Assembly: GCA_015680685.1 (NCBI GenBank)
Contig: MNCI01002704.1
Span: 229,569 to 293,568 of the forward strand
From: Gnetum montanum
Lineage: Eukaryota > Streptophyta > Gnetopsida > Gnetales > Gnetaceae
Length of the DNA: 64,000 nt
Reading direction: 5' to 3'
Position 1 is the first letter of the stretch. Each line of letters starts with the position of its first letter. A program made the translations under genes and the position numbers. The notes under the pieces were generated by a model. The model was given only the letters and a program-made list of their open reading frames with translations. It searched no databases and had not been told where the DNA came from. Positions 44,566-55,653 of this stretch are shown here, piece by piece.

Positions 44566-46521
44566 CTTGCTCACTATTTTAGATCTCTCCCTTCCAATTT
44601 AGTCATGGGGGAGATGGCCACCTATGCTAACCATTTGAGGCCCTCAGTTTCTTTTTAAATTTTTATTTTACACATTTTTTGTTTTACATTTTTTTTTTTA
44701 CAAATTTCTTTAACTTTTCTTGTTTTTATTTTACAACATCATTGATACTTTTTCATTCCTTTATGTGTTTGATTATTTTGTTTGATTCATCACATAATAA
44801 GTTCTCCAAAGATGGTATCAACTGTATTCCATTGATTGCTAATGTTTGGTTTTTACCTTTAAGTTCTGATGTTGATACTAAGGTATGGTTCTTTTGATAT
44901 AATAGGAAATGAGTCCACATCATCCACTCATCCATAAAATTCTATGGTCTCTCTTAGCTTGAAACTGTACAATCCCTTTCCTAATAATAAGAACTATCAA
45001 CGAATCAATGACTAGGTATTTCTCAAACTAAGGAAGGACTCAAGGATTGAAAAGGGTGTGACTTCAAGGGGATTTGAGGCACTTATGTTGGCCATTCTCT
45101 TGGGTGCTTGGATTTTTTCTTCTTGAGTTTTCTTACCATTCTGATGTTGCCACATTATCGGGAAGTTAAGAAAATAAAAATAATAAGTCTTTGCATGGTG
45201 TGGTTCTCATGCAAAAAAAAAAATAGTGAGAATTCAAAGCACACCCCTTAGATGAAATAATCATTTGGGCTACAAGCACTGGTTATGGAATGAAAATAAA
45301 CATGTTTCCTCTAACTAAGGCCCTTCTCACTTCCTACTCTCTCCTCCTTCATTTCGTCAAAATGGTGGTGGCTCTTTGGTGAAGGTATTCTTGTTACTTC
45401 AAGTGGATGGATGGGCCGCATGTATTAATGCGAACTCACTAAATGTGGTTTGTTTGAGGCCAGATTTGGAATGGGATCTACTTAGTCACATTAACCATTA
45501 ATACACAAGGGGTTGTACACCACCTTATTCTTGAGATTCCATTCCATTCTCTTCTTTCCATCCTTCTTTCCCCATTTAACACCTCATTGCCGATTGTATC
45601 AGTAGTCCATATTTTGGTAGATACATTGTTTTCTTATTGGGTAAATTCTTGTGATTAAGACTTTAACTCTTGTCTCAAAATGACATTACTAGAGCCTACG
45701 GACTCTTTGAATGTGGGATTGTCAGGGCATTAAGGGCATGAGCCTGCTTTGGGGAGGACCCATTGGCATTCCTATTTGGTGCATTCGTTAAGTTCTTTGC
45801 TTTAAACATTTATGCAATCACCAATTTTTTTATTCATTTCCATCTTTAACATCCATTTTTTTGGCGTTGCTATTGTAACATTTTCTTCATCCTTCTTATT
45901 CCTTATCTTTTTCCATTCTATTGCTACTAGAGGTTCGCTCTCAGTCATGGGGGTCCTGGTCCAATTTTTTCAATTTTTCTCTTAGCCCCTACACCTTGGG
46001 TAGTCACGAGTATTATATCTCGAGATCTATATCAGCCATATCACAACCCAACCAATGGACCTTACACTAAAGCAAGGTATCAATTGCATTATGATTCATT
46101 TATCCTTTCTAATATCAAACTGTGTTTTATGTGCAGATGGTAATCATACAACAACATATTGGATCTGGAGGGAACCCTTGGAATGGATTGGTGCTAAAGC
46201 AGTTATGCAAGGAACGAGATTGATGACGCACTTATGGATGGACAAAAAAAGTGTAATCTAGGTGGTGGTAGCAAAAGACTTCTTCTTTTCTCTCTCTCTC
46301 TCTCTTCTCTCTTCTCCCTCAGCTGCCAAATAAGGTTGGATGTCAATTGTATATAGTGTTCACTCTTGTTGTCATGAACACTAATTTTTTCATGTATTGT
46401 AATGATGATCCATTCACATGTCACCTCATTCACCATTAGTTCCATTCAAGTCAATAATCCCATACCTTTCCAATATTTTCTAAGAAACTCAAGGATGAGT
46501 TTTCATTCAGTCATAAGGGTA
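44566..46521 (+). other. Pol tail and long 3' region of element G
   Basis: Begins with DDLAHYFRSLPSNLVMGEMA, a tail also kept in H (about 51,440-51,350) and J (about 59,045-58,970), then T-rich DNA. Around 45,690-45,780 the frame gives WDCQGIKGMSLLWGGP, also conserved in H and J. A (CT)n microsatellite is at 46,284-46,318. The rest shows no supported coding sequence. Confidence 0.6.
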
Positions 46522-47304
46522 TGATGGGATGCAATATCGCATCGTTAACTGCGATATCATGTATGCAATATCACAACCCAGTGCCAATTCTATAAATAAG
46601 AGGCGTCTATCCCTTGTTTCTCCATCTAGATCTAAACCCTTAGCAAAACTATGGTAGTTTTACCATTCTAGAGATAGAATAATTTTCATGTGCCCACAAT
46701 AGAAGTCTCAAAGTGAACAGATCTTTATTCAAACAAATTATACCTGAGCACACATTTGTGTATGGAAATAAAGATAAACTTTTTGATAAACCTTGCAGTA
46801 CATGGACTAAGCTAATTAGGATTTAATTAATGTTAAATTCTTAAATGCTTTCTTAGATAATTAATCTCTCTCAATCCCAACTCCTAGTTATGTGCATTCA
46901 GTATGATCACTTCGAGCACATGTGCTATGCTTGGTAACCTAGTAATGAATAGTGTTTGGTAATCCTAGTAGCGTTGCACTGATTCAAGGTGTGTACGGAA
47001 AGTGGAAATGGATACTGACGCTAGAACGATTAAAGCTTAGTTAGTGAAAGTTAGTTACTTAGTCTCTTCACCCTTTCCTCTCTTAGCATAGGCAATAAAA
47101 GGATAAAAGACATAAAAATCATATACCTTAGACTTACTTAACCATACAACCATGACAATACAAGTAAGTCTGGGAAGACAACGATTGATTAACCTTAAGT
47201 ATTCCATAAGGCACATACGCACTTAGTCCTTGGAGTTCGACTGGATCGCGCATAAGATGCTCGTATTCATATGGTTGAGTGTATAGGTACCTCGCCACTC
47301 ATCA
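46522..47304 (+). repeat. 3' LTR of element G
   Basis: Starts TGATGGGATGCAATATCGC and ends TCGCCACTCATCA. By eye roughly nine bases in ten match the 5' LTR; many differences are CG to CA or TG. It has fewer GATATC copies than the 5' LTR. Confidence 0.92.
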
Positions 47305-48548
47305 CAAGGGTAGATAAGATATAATGTAATTGATACGTTGCCTCAATATGAAGCACATTGGCTAGGTTGTGGGTATGGCAGATACTGGGTTAGAGGTTTG
47401 TAACAGATAACTATGGAAAGTGTAGGGGTAAGATAAGTAATGGAATGGAAAAATTTGTGACATGGCCCCCACAACTAAGAGCAAACCTCTAGTAACAATA
47501 AGATGGAAAATGAAAGAAAAAGAAAGATAAAAGGAATAACAATGGTGAAGCCAATAAAAATTCATAGAAGGGCAGAGAAAAATGGATGTCATAGATGGGG
47601 TAAAACAAGAAATAGTTGATTGCAAGAAATGTTTAAGGGGAAGAACTTAACAATTGTAGCAAAAAGGAATGCTAGTGGGTCCTCCCCAAAGCAGGCTCAT
47701 GCCCTTTATGCCCTTACAAACCCAAAAATTAAAGAGTCTGTAGGCTATAGGGATGACATATGGAGACAATAATTAAGATTTTACCCACAAGAATTTACCA
47801 ATGAATAATAATGAATTGACCAAGATATGTACTAATCATAAAACTACCAATGAGGTAGAATATGGGAAGAAATATGGAAAGAGAAGAGAGAATGAAATGG
47901 AATCCCAAAATCAAGGTTGTGTAAAGTCTCTTATGTATTATGTGGTTAAGGTGACTTAATAAAATTCAGTCCAAATCCATATTCAAACTAACCACATCCT
48001 ATGGCCTTACATCAACATGCTTGACCAACCCATCCTCCTGAAGTAGCAAGAATGCTTCCATAGAGCCACCACCATTTCAACAAGAGAAGAATAGAGAAGC
48101 AGGAAGTAAGAAAGGACCTTAGTTAGAGGGAACCTTTATGTATCGGTAATAAGTCTTTCTAGTGCCATAGCCAATGCTTGTAGCCCATGTTCTTTTATTA
48201 TGTCTAAGGGGTGTGCTTTGAATTACCACCAGTTGTGTTTTTTGTTTTTTTTTTTTGAAGTGGGAGCCACACCATGCAAAGACTTATTTGATTCATTCAA
48301 CTTCCTAATATTAGTCGATAGTGAAATGGTGGAAAACCTATGAAAAACATCCAAGTATCCAAGAGAGTAGCTAGCACAAATGCATCAACTCCCCTTGAGG
48401 TCACACCCTTTTCAATCCATTTGGATCTCTCCTTGGTTTGAAGAATACTAGGCCACCAATTCATTAATAGGTTTGATTAGCAAAAGGGATAGTACATTTC
48501 CAAAACAAATGAAGACCATAGAGTTGAATGGATGAATGGATAAATGGA
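47305..48548 (-). other. J 3' non-coding region, part 2
   Basis: Starts with the second CAAGG copy and continues J where 40,242 left off; it ends with ATGGA at the H insertion. It aligns with H 49,872-51,097. It contains the conserved minus-strand stretch AYRLFNFWVC and GIKGMSLLWGGPTSIPF (47,760-47,665). No domain is recognised. Confidence 0.65.
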
Positions 48549-49445
48549 TGATGAGCGGCGAGGTACCCCTACACTCAACCATAAAAATACGAGTGTTTCA
48601 TGCATGATCTGATTGAATTCCAAGGACTAAGTGCTTATGCACCCTTGTGGAACAAGGATGGGTTGGTTGATCGTTGTCTTCCCAAGCTTACTTGTATGTC
48701 ATGATTGTATGGTTAAGTAAGCTTGAGGCATGTGATTTTTATAGCTTTTATGTTTTTATGTCCTATGCTAGTAGGGAAGGAGAGAGGTAAATAAGTGACT
48801 AATTTAACTTAACTACTCATTAACTAAGTTCTATCTAATCCTAACACTAGCATCTGTTTCCACTTGCTGTACACATCTTGAACCAATGCAACACTGCTGG
48901 GATTACCAAACGCTAATCATTACTAGGTTACCAAGCATTACACACATGCTTGAAGTGGTCACAAAATAAATTTCTTTTGCTAATAACAGAAATGTAAAGT
49001 GCATAAAATAAAATAAATGCATAAGAAAATAAAATAAAAGAAATGTGTAAGAAAATAAATCTCAAGTGCTACAAGGATGAATCAAAGAGCTTGTCTTTAT
49101 TGCCATACACAAGGTGTGCTCAGGTACACAATGCTCAAATAAAGATCCATCCATACTTGGACCTCCTACTATGGGCACTTGGAAAATACTCTAACTTTCA
49201 AATAGACTACAAGAGTTTTGCTACTTCACTGCTAAAAGACTTCTTTTCAATTGTGCGCCTAGGCACTATATTTATAGGCTTGAGAGAAACTACTCTAATA
49301 ATTAGAGTAAGTTCTATAATAATTAGAATAACTGCTAAAGTAACCACTAGAGTAATCACTCTAATAATTAGACTAACTACTAGAGTAACCGCTAGAGTAA
49401 CCACTCTAATAATTAGAATAACTACTAGAGTAACTGCTCTCATCA
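48549..49445 (-). repeat. 3' LTR of element H
   Basis: Plus-strand start TGATGAGCGGCGAGGTACCC and end ACTGCTCTCATCA. TATA box at 49,267-49,278 (minus CCTATAAATATAG). It lacks about 40 bp present in the 5' LTR near 58,152-58,195. The palindrome array is at 49,290-49,440. The 137-codon open frame at 49,043-49,456 is a reading of this array. Confidence 0.92.
49290..49440. repeat. CTCTAAT-A-ATTAGAG palindrome array, H 3' LTR
   Basis: Alternating ACTCTAATAATTAGA and ACTACTAGAGTAACC modules, eight to nine in all. It lies between the LTR end and the TATA box on the element strand, the U3 position where enhancers sit. The matching array is at 58,508-58,690. Confidence 0.88.
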
Positions 49446-51480
49446 TACCCTCATGATTGAATGAAAACTGGTCCTTGAGTTCTTTACAAAATATTGGGAA
49501 GATATGGGGTTATTGACTAATTGACAACTGATAGTGGAATGGGATGATAGACTCAACATGTCGAGTGAACAGATCAATAAGCATATTACAACATTAGTGT
49601 TCATGACCATTCTGGTGAACAGTCATACATAAATAACATCCAAGCCTTTATTTGGCAACTTGAAGAGAAAAAGAGATAGAGAAAGAAGATGGAGCGTGTT
49701 GCTGCCAATGCCAAGATTGCACCTTTTGTTGTTTATCCATAGCCATGCCACCAAACTTGCTCATTTTGTAAATGCTTCAATTTTGGTGCATTCTATGTGC
49801 TTCCTCCAAGCCCAGTCCATTGTTTGTATGATCATCATCTGCACACACAACACAATCACAAATGAGCAAGGATAGATAATCCAAAATGCAGTTGATACCT
49901 TGCCTCAATATGAAGCACATTGGTTGAGTTGTGGTTATGGTAGAAACTAGTTTGGAGATTTATCATTGGCAACTACCCAAGGTGTAGGTGTTAGGTAATT
50001 AGTAAAATGGAAAATTTTAAAAATTTGTGCTAGGGCCCCCACAACTAAGAGCGAACCTCTAGTAGCTATAAGATGAAAAAACACGAGGAATAAGAAAGAT
50101 GAAAAATATCAATGGCAATGCCAATAAAATGGATTTCATGGATGGAGATGAAACAAGAAATGATTGATTGTAAGAAATGTTTAAGGAAAAGAAGTTAATA
50201 ATTGCATCAAAAAAAATGCAAGTGGGTCCTCTCCAAAATAGGCTCATGCCCTTTATGTCTTGACAAACCCACAAACCAAAGAGTCTATAGGCTCTAGGAA
50301 TGTTATTTGGAAGCAAGGGTTAAAAACTTACCCACAAGAATGCACCAAAGAAAAATAATGCATCAACTCAAAATGGACTAATGATAAAACTGGCAATGAG
50401 GTGGAAAATGGGAAGAAATATGGAGAGGAGAGAATGGAATGGAATCCCAAGAATAAGGTTGTGTAAAGCCCCTTATGTATTTCATGGTTAAGATAACTGA
50501 GTAGAACTCATCCCAAATCTAGACTCAAACCAACCATATTCAGTGACCTCACATCAATACGCTTGGCCAATCCATCCTCTTGAGGCAACAAGAATGCTTC
50601 CACAAAGAGTGACCACCATCCCAAGGAAAGTGAGATGGATAAGCAAGAAGCGAGAAAGGACCTTAGTTAGAGGGAACCTTCAGGCATACGTAACATGTCT
50701 TTCAAGTGCCATAACCAATGCTTATAGCCCATATTGCTTTATTATGTATAAGGGGTTTGCTTTGAATTCTCACATTTTTCTCTTTTTTCTCTCTCTCTCT
50801 CTTTTATGTTTATGTGTGAGAACCACAACATGCAAAGACTTATTTTTATTGACTTAGCTTTCTAATATTTGAACAATGTTAGAATGGTGAAAAACCTAAG
50901 AAAAAGCATCCAAGCACCTAAGAGAATGGCCAGCACCAATGCATCGAATCCCCTTGAAGTTACACCCTTTTCATCCTTTGAGTCTATCCTTGTTTTGAAA
51001 AATACCTAGCCACCAATTCATTAGCAACTTTACTTAGAAAAATGGGACTATACAGTTCCAAGCCAAAGGAGACCATAGAGTTGTATGGATGAGTGGATGA
51101 CATGGACTCATTGCCTGTTTTATCAAGAGAACCATACCTTAATATTAGCATCATAATTCAAAGGTAAAAACCAAACATTAGCAATCAATATGATATAATT
51201 CAATCCACCATCATGAGCACTTATTAAATGATGAATAAAAGTAAATCAAGCAAACAAAGAAATAGTAAAAACATGAATGATGGTGTAAAAAAAATAAGAA
51301 AAGTTGAAAGAATGTGTAAAAAAATGTGTGAAACAAAAGTTCAAAAAGAACTGAGAGCCTAAAATGGTTAGCATAGGTGGACATCACCCCCATGACTAAT
51401 TTGGAAGAAGGAGATCTAAAATAGTGAGCAGGGTTATCCATCAAGAGAGATAGCATGTGTACTGGCTGTCCTAAGCTCTT
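49446..51480 (-). other. Long 3' region of element H
   Basis: Between the integrase tail and the 3' LTR. Contains the conserved stretch AYRLFGLWVC and DIKGMSLFWRGPTCIFF (50,290-50,200), a (CT)n patch at 50,790-50,803, and unoccupied versions of the G target (49,867) and H target (about 51,093). In some Athila elements this region holds an env-like ORF; I see no intact one here. Confidence 0.6.
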
Positions 51481-51504
51481 GGAAAGGTTTGGTTTGTTGC
51501 ACAT
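51210..51504 (-). pseudogene. Pol tail of element H with hydrophobic stretch
   Basis: Open frame reading LLMDNPAHYFRSPSSKLVM and then STYANHF, followed by a Phe/Leu/His-rich hydrophobic stretch. J (59,088-58,819) and G (44,566-44,897) keep the first 35 or so residues in the same frame. The hydrophobic part comes from T-rich DNA and may be chance. It could be the end of the integrase ORF or the start of an env-like ORF. Confidence 0.4.
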
Positions 51505-51559
51505 TGACCAAAAGTTTCTTATCCGAGCTCTTAGGTTTGTATATTATCATGGCCCCTGA

Positions 51560-52640
51560 AGGAAAACTTGCATAAATAATATAAGGTCCTTCCCACAGTG
51601 TTTAAAATTTAGTATGTTGTGGTGATGTGTAGGATTCCAGTAGAGAACCTAATCTCCTGATTGATATTTAACTTTCCTAATTCTTAGGTCATGACGTTGT
51701 TTATTGAATGCCTTGTGCAATTCATTAGATGACATGACAACTAATCAATTTTCATCTAGCAAGTTAAGGATTACTAACCATTATTTCTGTGCTAGATCAA
51801 GGTAAAGGTTGAGGTCACATGCCATGGATAGTGTATGGAGCTCAGTTTGAATGGGAAACATTGGTAATTTATGGTGCACTAACTCATAGGGAGGGTAGCT
51901 TATAGGAAGTTTCCATGTGGATTGGTATGCCAGAAGAGCATTGTTTAGTTTAGTGCTCCAGTCTCATCTAAACTTGCTAATGGTTCTTGTCAATATCTTC
52001 ATAATCTCCTTGTTGGTGACTTTTTCTTGACCGTTCGCTTGGGGGTGGTATGGTATAGTCAATTTATGCTCAACCCCTAAGTGTTGCATTAATTTCCAAA
52101 AATTTGCACCTATGAAGTATGTACCATTGTCTAAAATAAGTGCACGCAGCACACCAAACCTATTTATGATTTGTTGTTGAACAAATCATGCAGCTGTAGA
52201 TGATATACAATCTTTAATAGCAGCTGCTTTGGCCCATTTTGTTAGGTAATCAATGGCAACAATAATATAAGCTTTTCCATTGGACATTAGTGTAATCGGC
52301 CTCATAAAATCAATTCTCCAAATGTCAACGGGTTCTAATGATTGAATCCATTGTTGCAAACTCTCCATTCTAGTAGTCATTCCCCCATCACGTTAATAGT
52401 GCTCACAAGATTGGATGAAACAATGGACATCCTAAAATAATGTAGGCCAATAATATCCTACAAGTAGGATCTTTATGGTCATTCGTCTCTCAGCATAATG
52501 ACCCCCACAAGGACCCTCATGAGTGTCTTGAAGAACTCGTAGTTGATCTATATCAGGAACACACCATCAAACCAAGCCATCAGGACACACTTTGTAAAGT
52601 TTCCCATTGATCTTCATAAAGTACTTGGCTCAGTGAGGAA
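51560..52640 (-). pseudogene. Integrase domain of element H
   Basis: Order: zinc-finger region (about 52,570-52,380) with THEGPCGGHYAERRM and QSCEHY, where the last Cys of HHCC is Tyr; catalytic core start at about 52,350 (VDIWRIDFMRPITLMSNGKA, first Asp); second Asp at about 52,130 (LILDNGTYFIGANFW); third acidic site at about 52,025 (PYHPQANGQEKVTNKEI), where the usual Glu is Lys. In the family it joins cDNA ends to host DNA. With stops and these changes it is inactive. Confidence 0.85.
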
Positions 52641-52809
52641 ACTGTTGCTTCTTCTTAAGGTTTAACTCTTGTGGTGTTTGTTACATGAGGAGATAGGTAA
52701 GAATGTTACTATACTAGTTTATATCCATGGGTGATTGATTATTCACTACACCAACAAAGAAGAATTCATCAGGAAAATGATTAGAAATTGGATACTCATC
52801 CTCTTTGTT

Positions 52810-53225
52810 GTCCCATCATAACTAAGATAAATGATCAGCAACAACATTCTTGGTGCCCTTGCGATCAATCATCGTTAAATCAAACTCTTATAAGATTATA
52901 AGCCATTGTATGATACGAGGGCTTACGATTAGCTTATTCATGAGGAACCAAGTTGCACTATGATCTATATGTATATATACTTTATATCCCAATACATAGT
53001 GTCTAAACTTTTCTACTGCAAACACTATAGTCATTAATTCTTTCTTTGTGGTAGTGTAGTTAAGTTGTACACTAGAGATACTTCTACTTGCATAGTGGAT
53101 ATAATAAGGATTCTTCTAGTCATCTAACTGTGTGAGTACAGCTCCTAAAGCATAGTTGGATGTGTCAGTCATGATATGGAATGGTTTGGACTAGTTAGGA
53201 GCTTGTAAAATGGGTGTTTCTACTA
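52810..53225 (-). pseudogene. RNase H domain of element H
   Basis: Contains MTDTSNYALGAVLTQ (canonical CDAS-YA-GAVL), TTTKKELMTIVFAVEKFRHY (Glu site), IHIDHSATWFLMN (Asp site) and NVVADHLS at the end. It lies directly downstream of RT as in all Ty3/Gypsy pol proteins. Stops interrupt it. It would degrade the RNA strand during reverse transcription. Confidence 0.85.
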
Positions 53226-53229
53226 GCTT

Positions 53230-54200
53230 CTGTTTTAGAGTTTGGAAAGCTAATTCATATTCCTTGGTCCACTTGAAAGGTATGTCATTTTTCATTAATT
53301 TCACCAATGGTTTGGAAACCTTTGAAAAATTCTCAATAAATCTCCTATATTAGCTAGTATGTCCAAGGAATGACTGAATATCTTTAATAGTTTCTGGTTG
53401 ATGGGTAATTCCTTGGATAATTTTGATTTTCTTAGGGTCTACCTCTATCCCTGTGTGTGAGATTTTGTGCCCTAGTACTACACCTTTTTGGGCCATTAAA
53501 TGGCTTTTCTACCAGTTAAGCCTCAAATTGGTTTCTACACATCTTTTTAACACTTGCTTCAACCAGTCCAAGGCTTGATCAAAGTTTGCTCCATAAGTAG
53601 AGAACTCATCCATAAAGACCTCCATGACATTCCTTGTCTATTGTTTGAATATGCTTAGAACTATTTTTTGAAATGTTGTAGGATCATTGCACAAGACAAA
53701 TGGCATCTATTTGTATGCGAACATTTCCCAAGGACTGATGAACATAGTCTTGGCTTCGTCTTCTAGGGCTATTTGTATTTGGTTATATTTGCTATATCCA
53801 TCCAGAAAACTGTAATAGCGATGCCCTGCAATGATGTCTAAGACTTGGTTGACAAATTGCAATGGAAAGTGATCTTTGAATATTGCCATATTTAGTACCT
53901 TGAAATCTATGCACACCCTCCATTTGGCTCCCTTTTTAGGCACAATACCTAAGGGGTTAACCCATTTTCTATCAGTAATGGGGTATATGAACCTAGCCTT
54001 GAGAAGTTTTTTGATTTCTTCCTTAACTACTTACTTTAGCTTAGGGTTCAATCACCTCTGCGGTTGTCTTCGAGGCTTAATGGAGGGGTCAGTGTAAATT
54101 ATATATTGGCATATCCTAGGATCAATTCCAATTAATTTGGGATATGACCAAGTGAAGACTTTTGACCATTTATTTATTACTTTCAGTAGTTCTTCTTTCT
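53230..54200 (-). pseudogene. Reverse transcriptase domain of element H
   Basis: The linker runs into WRVCIDFKVLNMAIFKDHF and PLQFVNQVLD (about 53,925-53,830), YYSFLDGYSKYNQIQIA (catalytic Asp, about 53,790) and VFMDEFSTYG (about 53,615), where the YMDD-type doublet F-M-D-D has become F-M-D-E. The thumb region follows to about 53,250. The 78-codon open frame 53,943-53,707 is its best piece. Several stops elsewhere. Confidence 0.88.
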
Positions 54201-54470
54201 ATTGAGAAGCAAGCTTAGCATTGATAATTACCAATTTTCCATTTTTAAGGAATGTGTATTTCATACTGGTGGATAATGATTTTAGCTTAAGGGGCTCTTG
54301 CTTAAATTTCTCAAGGATTTCCAACTTCCCCCAGTTGATATTTTCAAGGTTAAGACTTGGAAGTTGGTAGTGGACTTGCTCTAATGCATCTATGCTATCG
54401 ATGTAAGCACAACTCCAACCCTTAGTAGGTTCCATGCATATGAGTGAACTGTTTTCTTGATCAGCTATTA
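54201..54470 (-). pseudogene. Protease-RT linker of element H
   Basis: Open frame MEPTKGWSCAYIDSIDALEQ, then YQLPSLNLENINWGKLEILE, with the further KVFTWSYPKLIGIDPRICQY motif at about 54,160-54,095, matching the Athila-type 'AFAWSY-DL-GI-PSIC' segment. It connects protease to RT. Confidence 0.75.
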
Positions 54471-54689
54471 GCCACTCAGTGTCTTTCTATTGTGTGACTA
54501 TTGCATACAAGAATCTTTGTATGTTAATCACTTATGCCACTGATTGCATGTAGGCAATGTGAAACTTTGAACAAACCATGACCTTTGCACGCAATTACAC
54601 CCTGTGTCACTTTATGCAATTCAAGGAACTTTCTTCTTCTCGATCTTTTTGAATGTATTTTCCTTTTATATTTCTAGGGATTCCAAGGC

Positions 54690-55010
54690 ATGCATCAATG
54701 GTGCTTAGCCATTCTCTTTCTATTATTCTTGGGAAGTCTCCCCTACCGTTGTTTACCTGAATCACTAGGAGGTCAACTAGGTATGATTACCCACAAATAG
54801 TGGTAACAATGTCTTCCACCAGTCCCAATAGGACAATGATGGACTGATCAACAAACTCTAGATGGATGTTGCTCTTTTTCAATCGAGGCAGGTTCTAGGC
54901 CTTGTACAATTCTTGAGAAATCAAGTTGACACCAGAACCTGGATCCAAAAGAGCCTTGCATGGTGCATTTCAAGTGATTTGTAAGTATATCAGAGGACTC
55001 CTAGGATTAG
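54690..55010 (-). pseudogene. Retropepsin-like domain of element H
   Basis: Reads KALLDPGSGVNLISQELYKA, so the active-site Ser is Pro (D-P-G), then LPRLKKSNIHLEFVDQSIIV and LLVIQVNNGRGDFPRIIERE, then WLST. The conserved GRAWL has become EREWL. Aligned with the better-kept copy in G. Stops present. Confidence 0.8.
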
Positions 55011-55653
55011 AGAATTTTCTAGAAAGATGGCCAGCTTTGATCCAATCGGTGACAACATGTGTTAGCATGACCGTATGTGTTGAGTGTGATTATTAGGTTG
55101 AAGGGGGCTTCAAATCTTTAATTGATACTAAAGTGTCTTAGGAATCAGTCGCTTTTGATTGTAAGGGCTTGGTTGGACTATTGGTTCTAAAGAAATGTCT
55201 TTTCTTCATGTGGTTGTTAGAACCAATAGTAGGTTGAGAGTTAACAGCCCTCATGGAGTTACGTTGCTGTGACTGGGTAGGGATTTCACCTTACATCATG
55301 GGAGGAGGTGGTAGTGGAGCTCTTGGTGGAAGAGATGCAGTTAGATGAGAGGGCTGATATGCTTGTGGAATATCACCTCTAGAAGAGGGAGTCCCATAAT
55401 ACTCGCAGGGTTGATAGTGAGGTTCAGGAGTGACATAACCAATAGAGTCACATGGGGAGATTAGTTGTTGCATGTAATATTCATATGAGTCAGGTTGCTA
55501 GTAAGGATACTATTGCCTTGGTGGTGGCATTTCCCATGATTGTGCATGCTGCCACTGTTGATATTGCTTAATCGGCTATGGTGGAGTTCCATTGGGATAA
55601 TATGTTAAGGGTTGGTGGAACTGCCTTAGGTTACCTTGAGGATAAGGTAACCT

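Larger units (their letters stand above)
40243..47304 (+). mobile_element. Element G: Athila-like element lacking RT-RNase H-integrase
   Basis: Complete by structure: LTRs 40,243-41,083 and 46,522-47,304, TSD CAAGG at 40,238-40,242 and 47,305-47,309, and a primer site at 41,084. The unoccupied form of the target is visible in H at 49,867-49,871 (GAGCAAGGATAGAT). It carries gag, protease and the linker start, then jumps to the pol tail at about 44,565. Compared with H it lacks about 2.8 kb containing RT, RNase H and integrase. It depends on other elements for movement, or lost these genes after insertion. Confidence 0.92.

Noticed and set aside
46284-46318. (CT)n tract as possible promoter element
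   Set aside because: Simple microsatellite in the 3' region of G; the H and J counterparts are short and imperfect.
49043-49456. 137-codon plus-strand open frame rich in Thr, Ile and Arg
   Set aside because: It is the translation of the palindrome array and LTR of H, on the strand opposite to the element.
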